Under the pieces are notes generated by a model, which saw only the letters and a list, made by a program, of their open reading frames with translations, was not told where the DNA came from and did not search any database. Source: JADLCB01 sp964398315 (GTDB lineage: Bacteria > Planctomycetota > Phycisphaerae > Tepidisphaerales > Tepidisphaeraceae). From it: a stretch of 13,569 bases of DNA. A program made the position numbers and the translations under genes. This document shows, in pieces, positions 13,556-13,569 of this stretch (its first letter is position 1; each line of letters starts with the position of its first letter). Location of the stretch: NCBI GenBank assembly GCA_964398315.1, contig CAYNMV010000095.1:1-13569 (forward strand), given 5' to 3'.

Positions 13556-13569
13556 ACCGGTGCGCGCCG

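Noticed and set aside
13515..13569. Ribosome binding site GAGGAGG for a following plus-strand gene
   Set aside because: No start codon lies within a useful distance; the next candidate GTG (13560) is about 35 nt away, beyond the minus-strand terminator hairpin.

Overview
The window is GC-rich (clearly above 60% by eye) and falls into two parts. Positions 1 to about 3200 look like bacterial chromosome carrying broken genes. Positions 3272-13504 hold a compact, plus-strand tail-morphogenesis operon of a siphophage-type prophage. The host is probably a planctomycete. I infer this from the style of the Rhs-repeat remnant, the small Cys-rich phage proteins at the 3' end and the RAYT/REP-like palindromes; no marker gene proves it.

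Left part, minus strand unless stated: the first 344 codons of an exported, helix-rich protein that runs off the left edge, with a good sigma70-like promoter; a small zinc-ribbon protein; a cluster of GGTG-N5-CACC palindromes; the 3' end of an unidentified small membrane protein abutting an Rhs core fragment out of frame; a short plus-strand ORF that is probably a gene tail; about 530 bp without a convincing gene, containing a four-unit 10-bp repeat; and the C-terminal third of a DNA methyltransferase (motifs X and I only). These fragments read like a scrap yard of recombination junctions directly upstream of the phage genes.

Right part, all plus strand, mostly with overlapping or closely spaced genes: a small beta-rich protein, head-tail adaptor (DnaT_2-like), putative head closure protein, HK97 gp10-like neck protein, tail terminator, major tail (tube) protein, tail assembly chaperone with a -1 frameshifted longer form (G/GT type), tape measure protein, distal tail/baseplate protein, baseplate hub, a Cys-rich tail-tip protein and a Cys-rich small protein. 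This is the usual siphophage order, but terminase, portal, protease and capsid genes are missing upstream, where the relics sit. Neck genes that only make sense with a capsid are kept, so a decaying prophage or a rearranged head module is more likely than a purpose-built tailocin.

Expression signals of note are an A8 slippery site at 6279-6286, a distant Shine-Dalgarno sequence that a hairpin would bring to a 7-nt spacing in front of the chaperone gene, two hairpins after the tube gene, and a minus-strand intrinsic terminator at the right edge that implies a convergent gene beyond the window. No CRISPR array, tRNA, rRNA or complete insertion sequence was seen.
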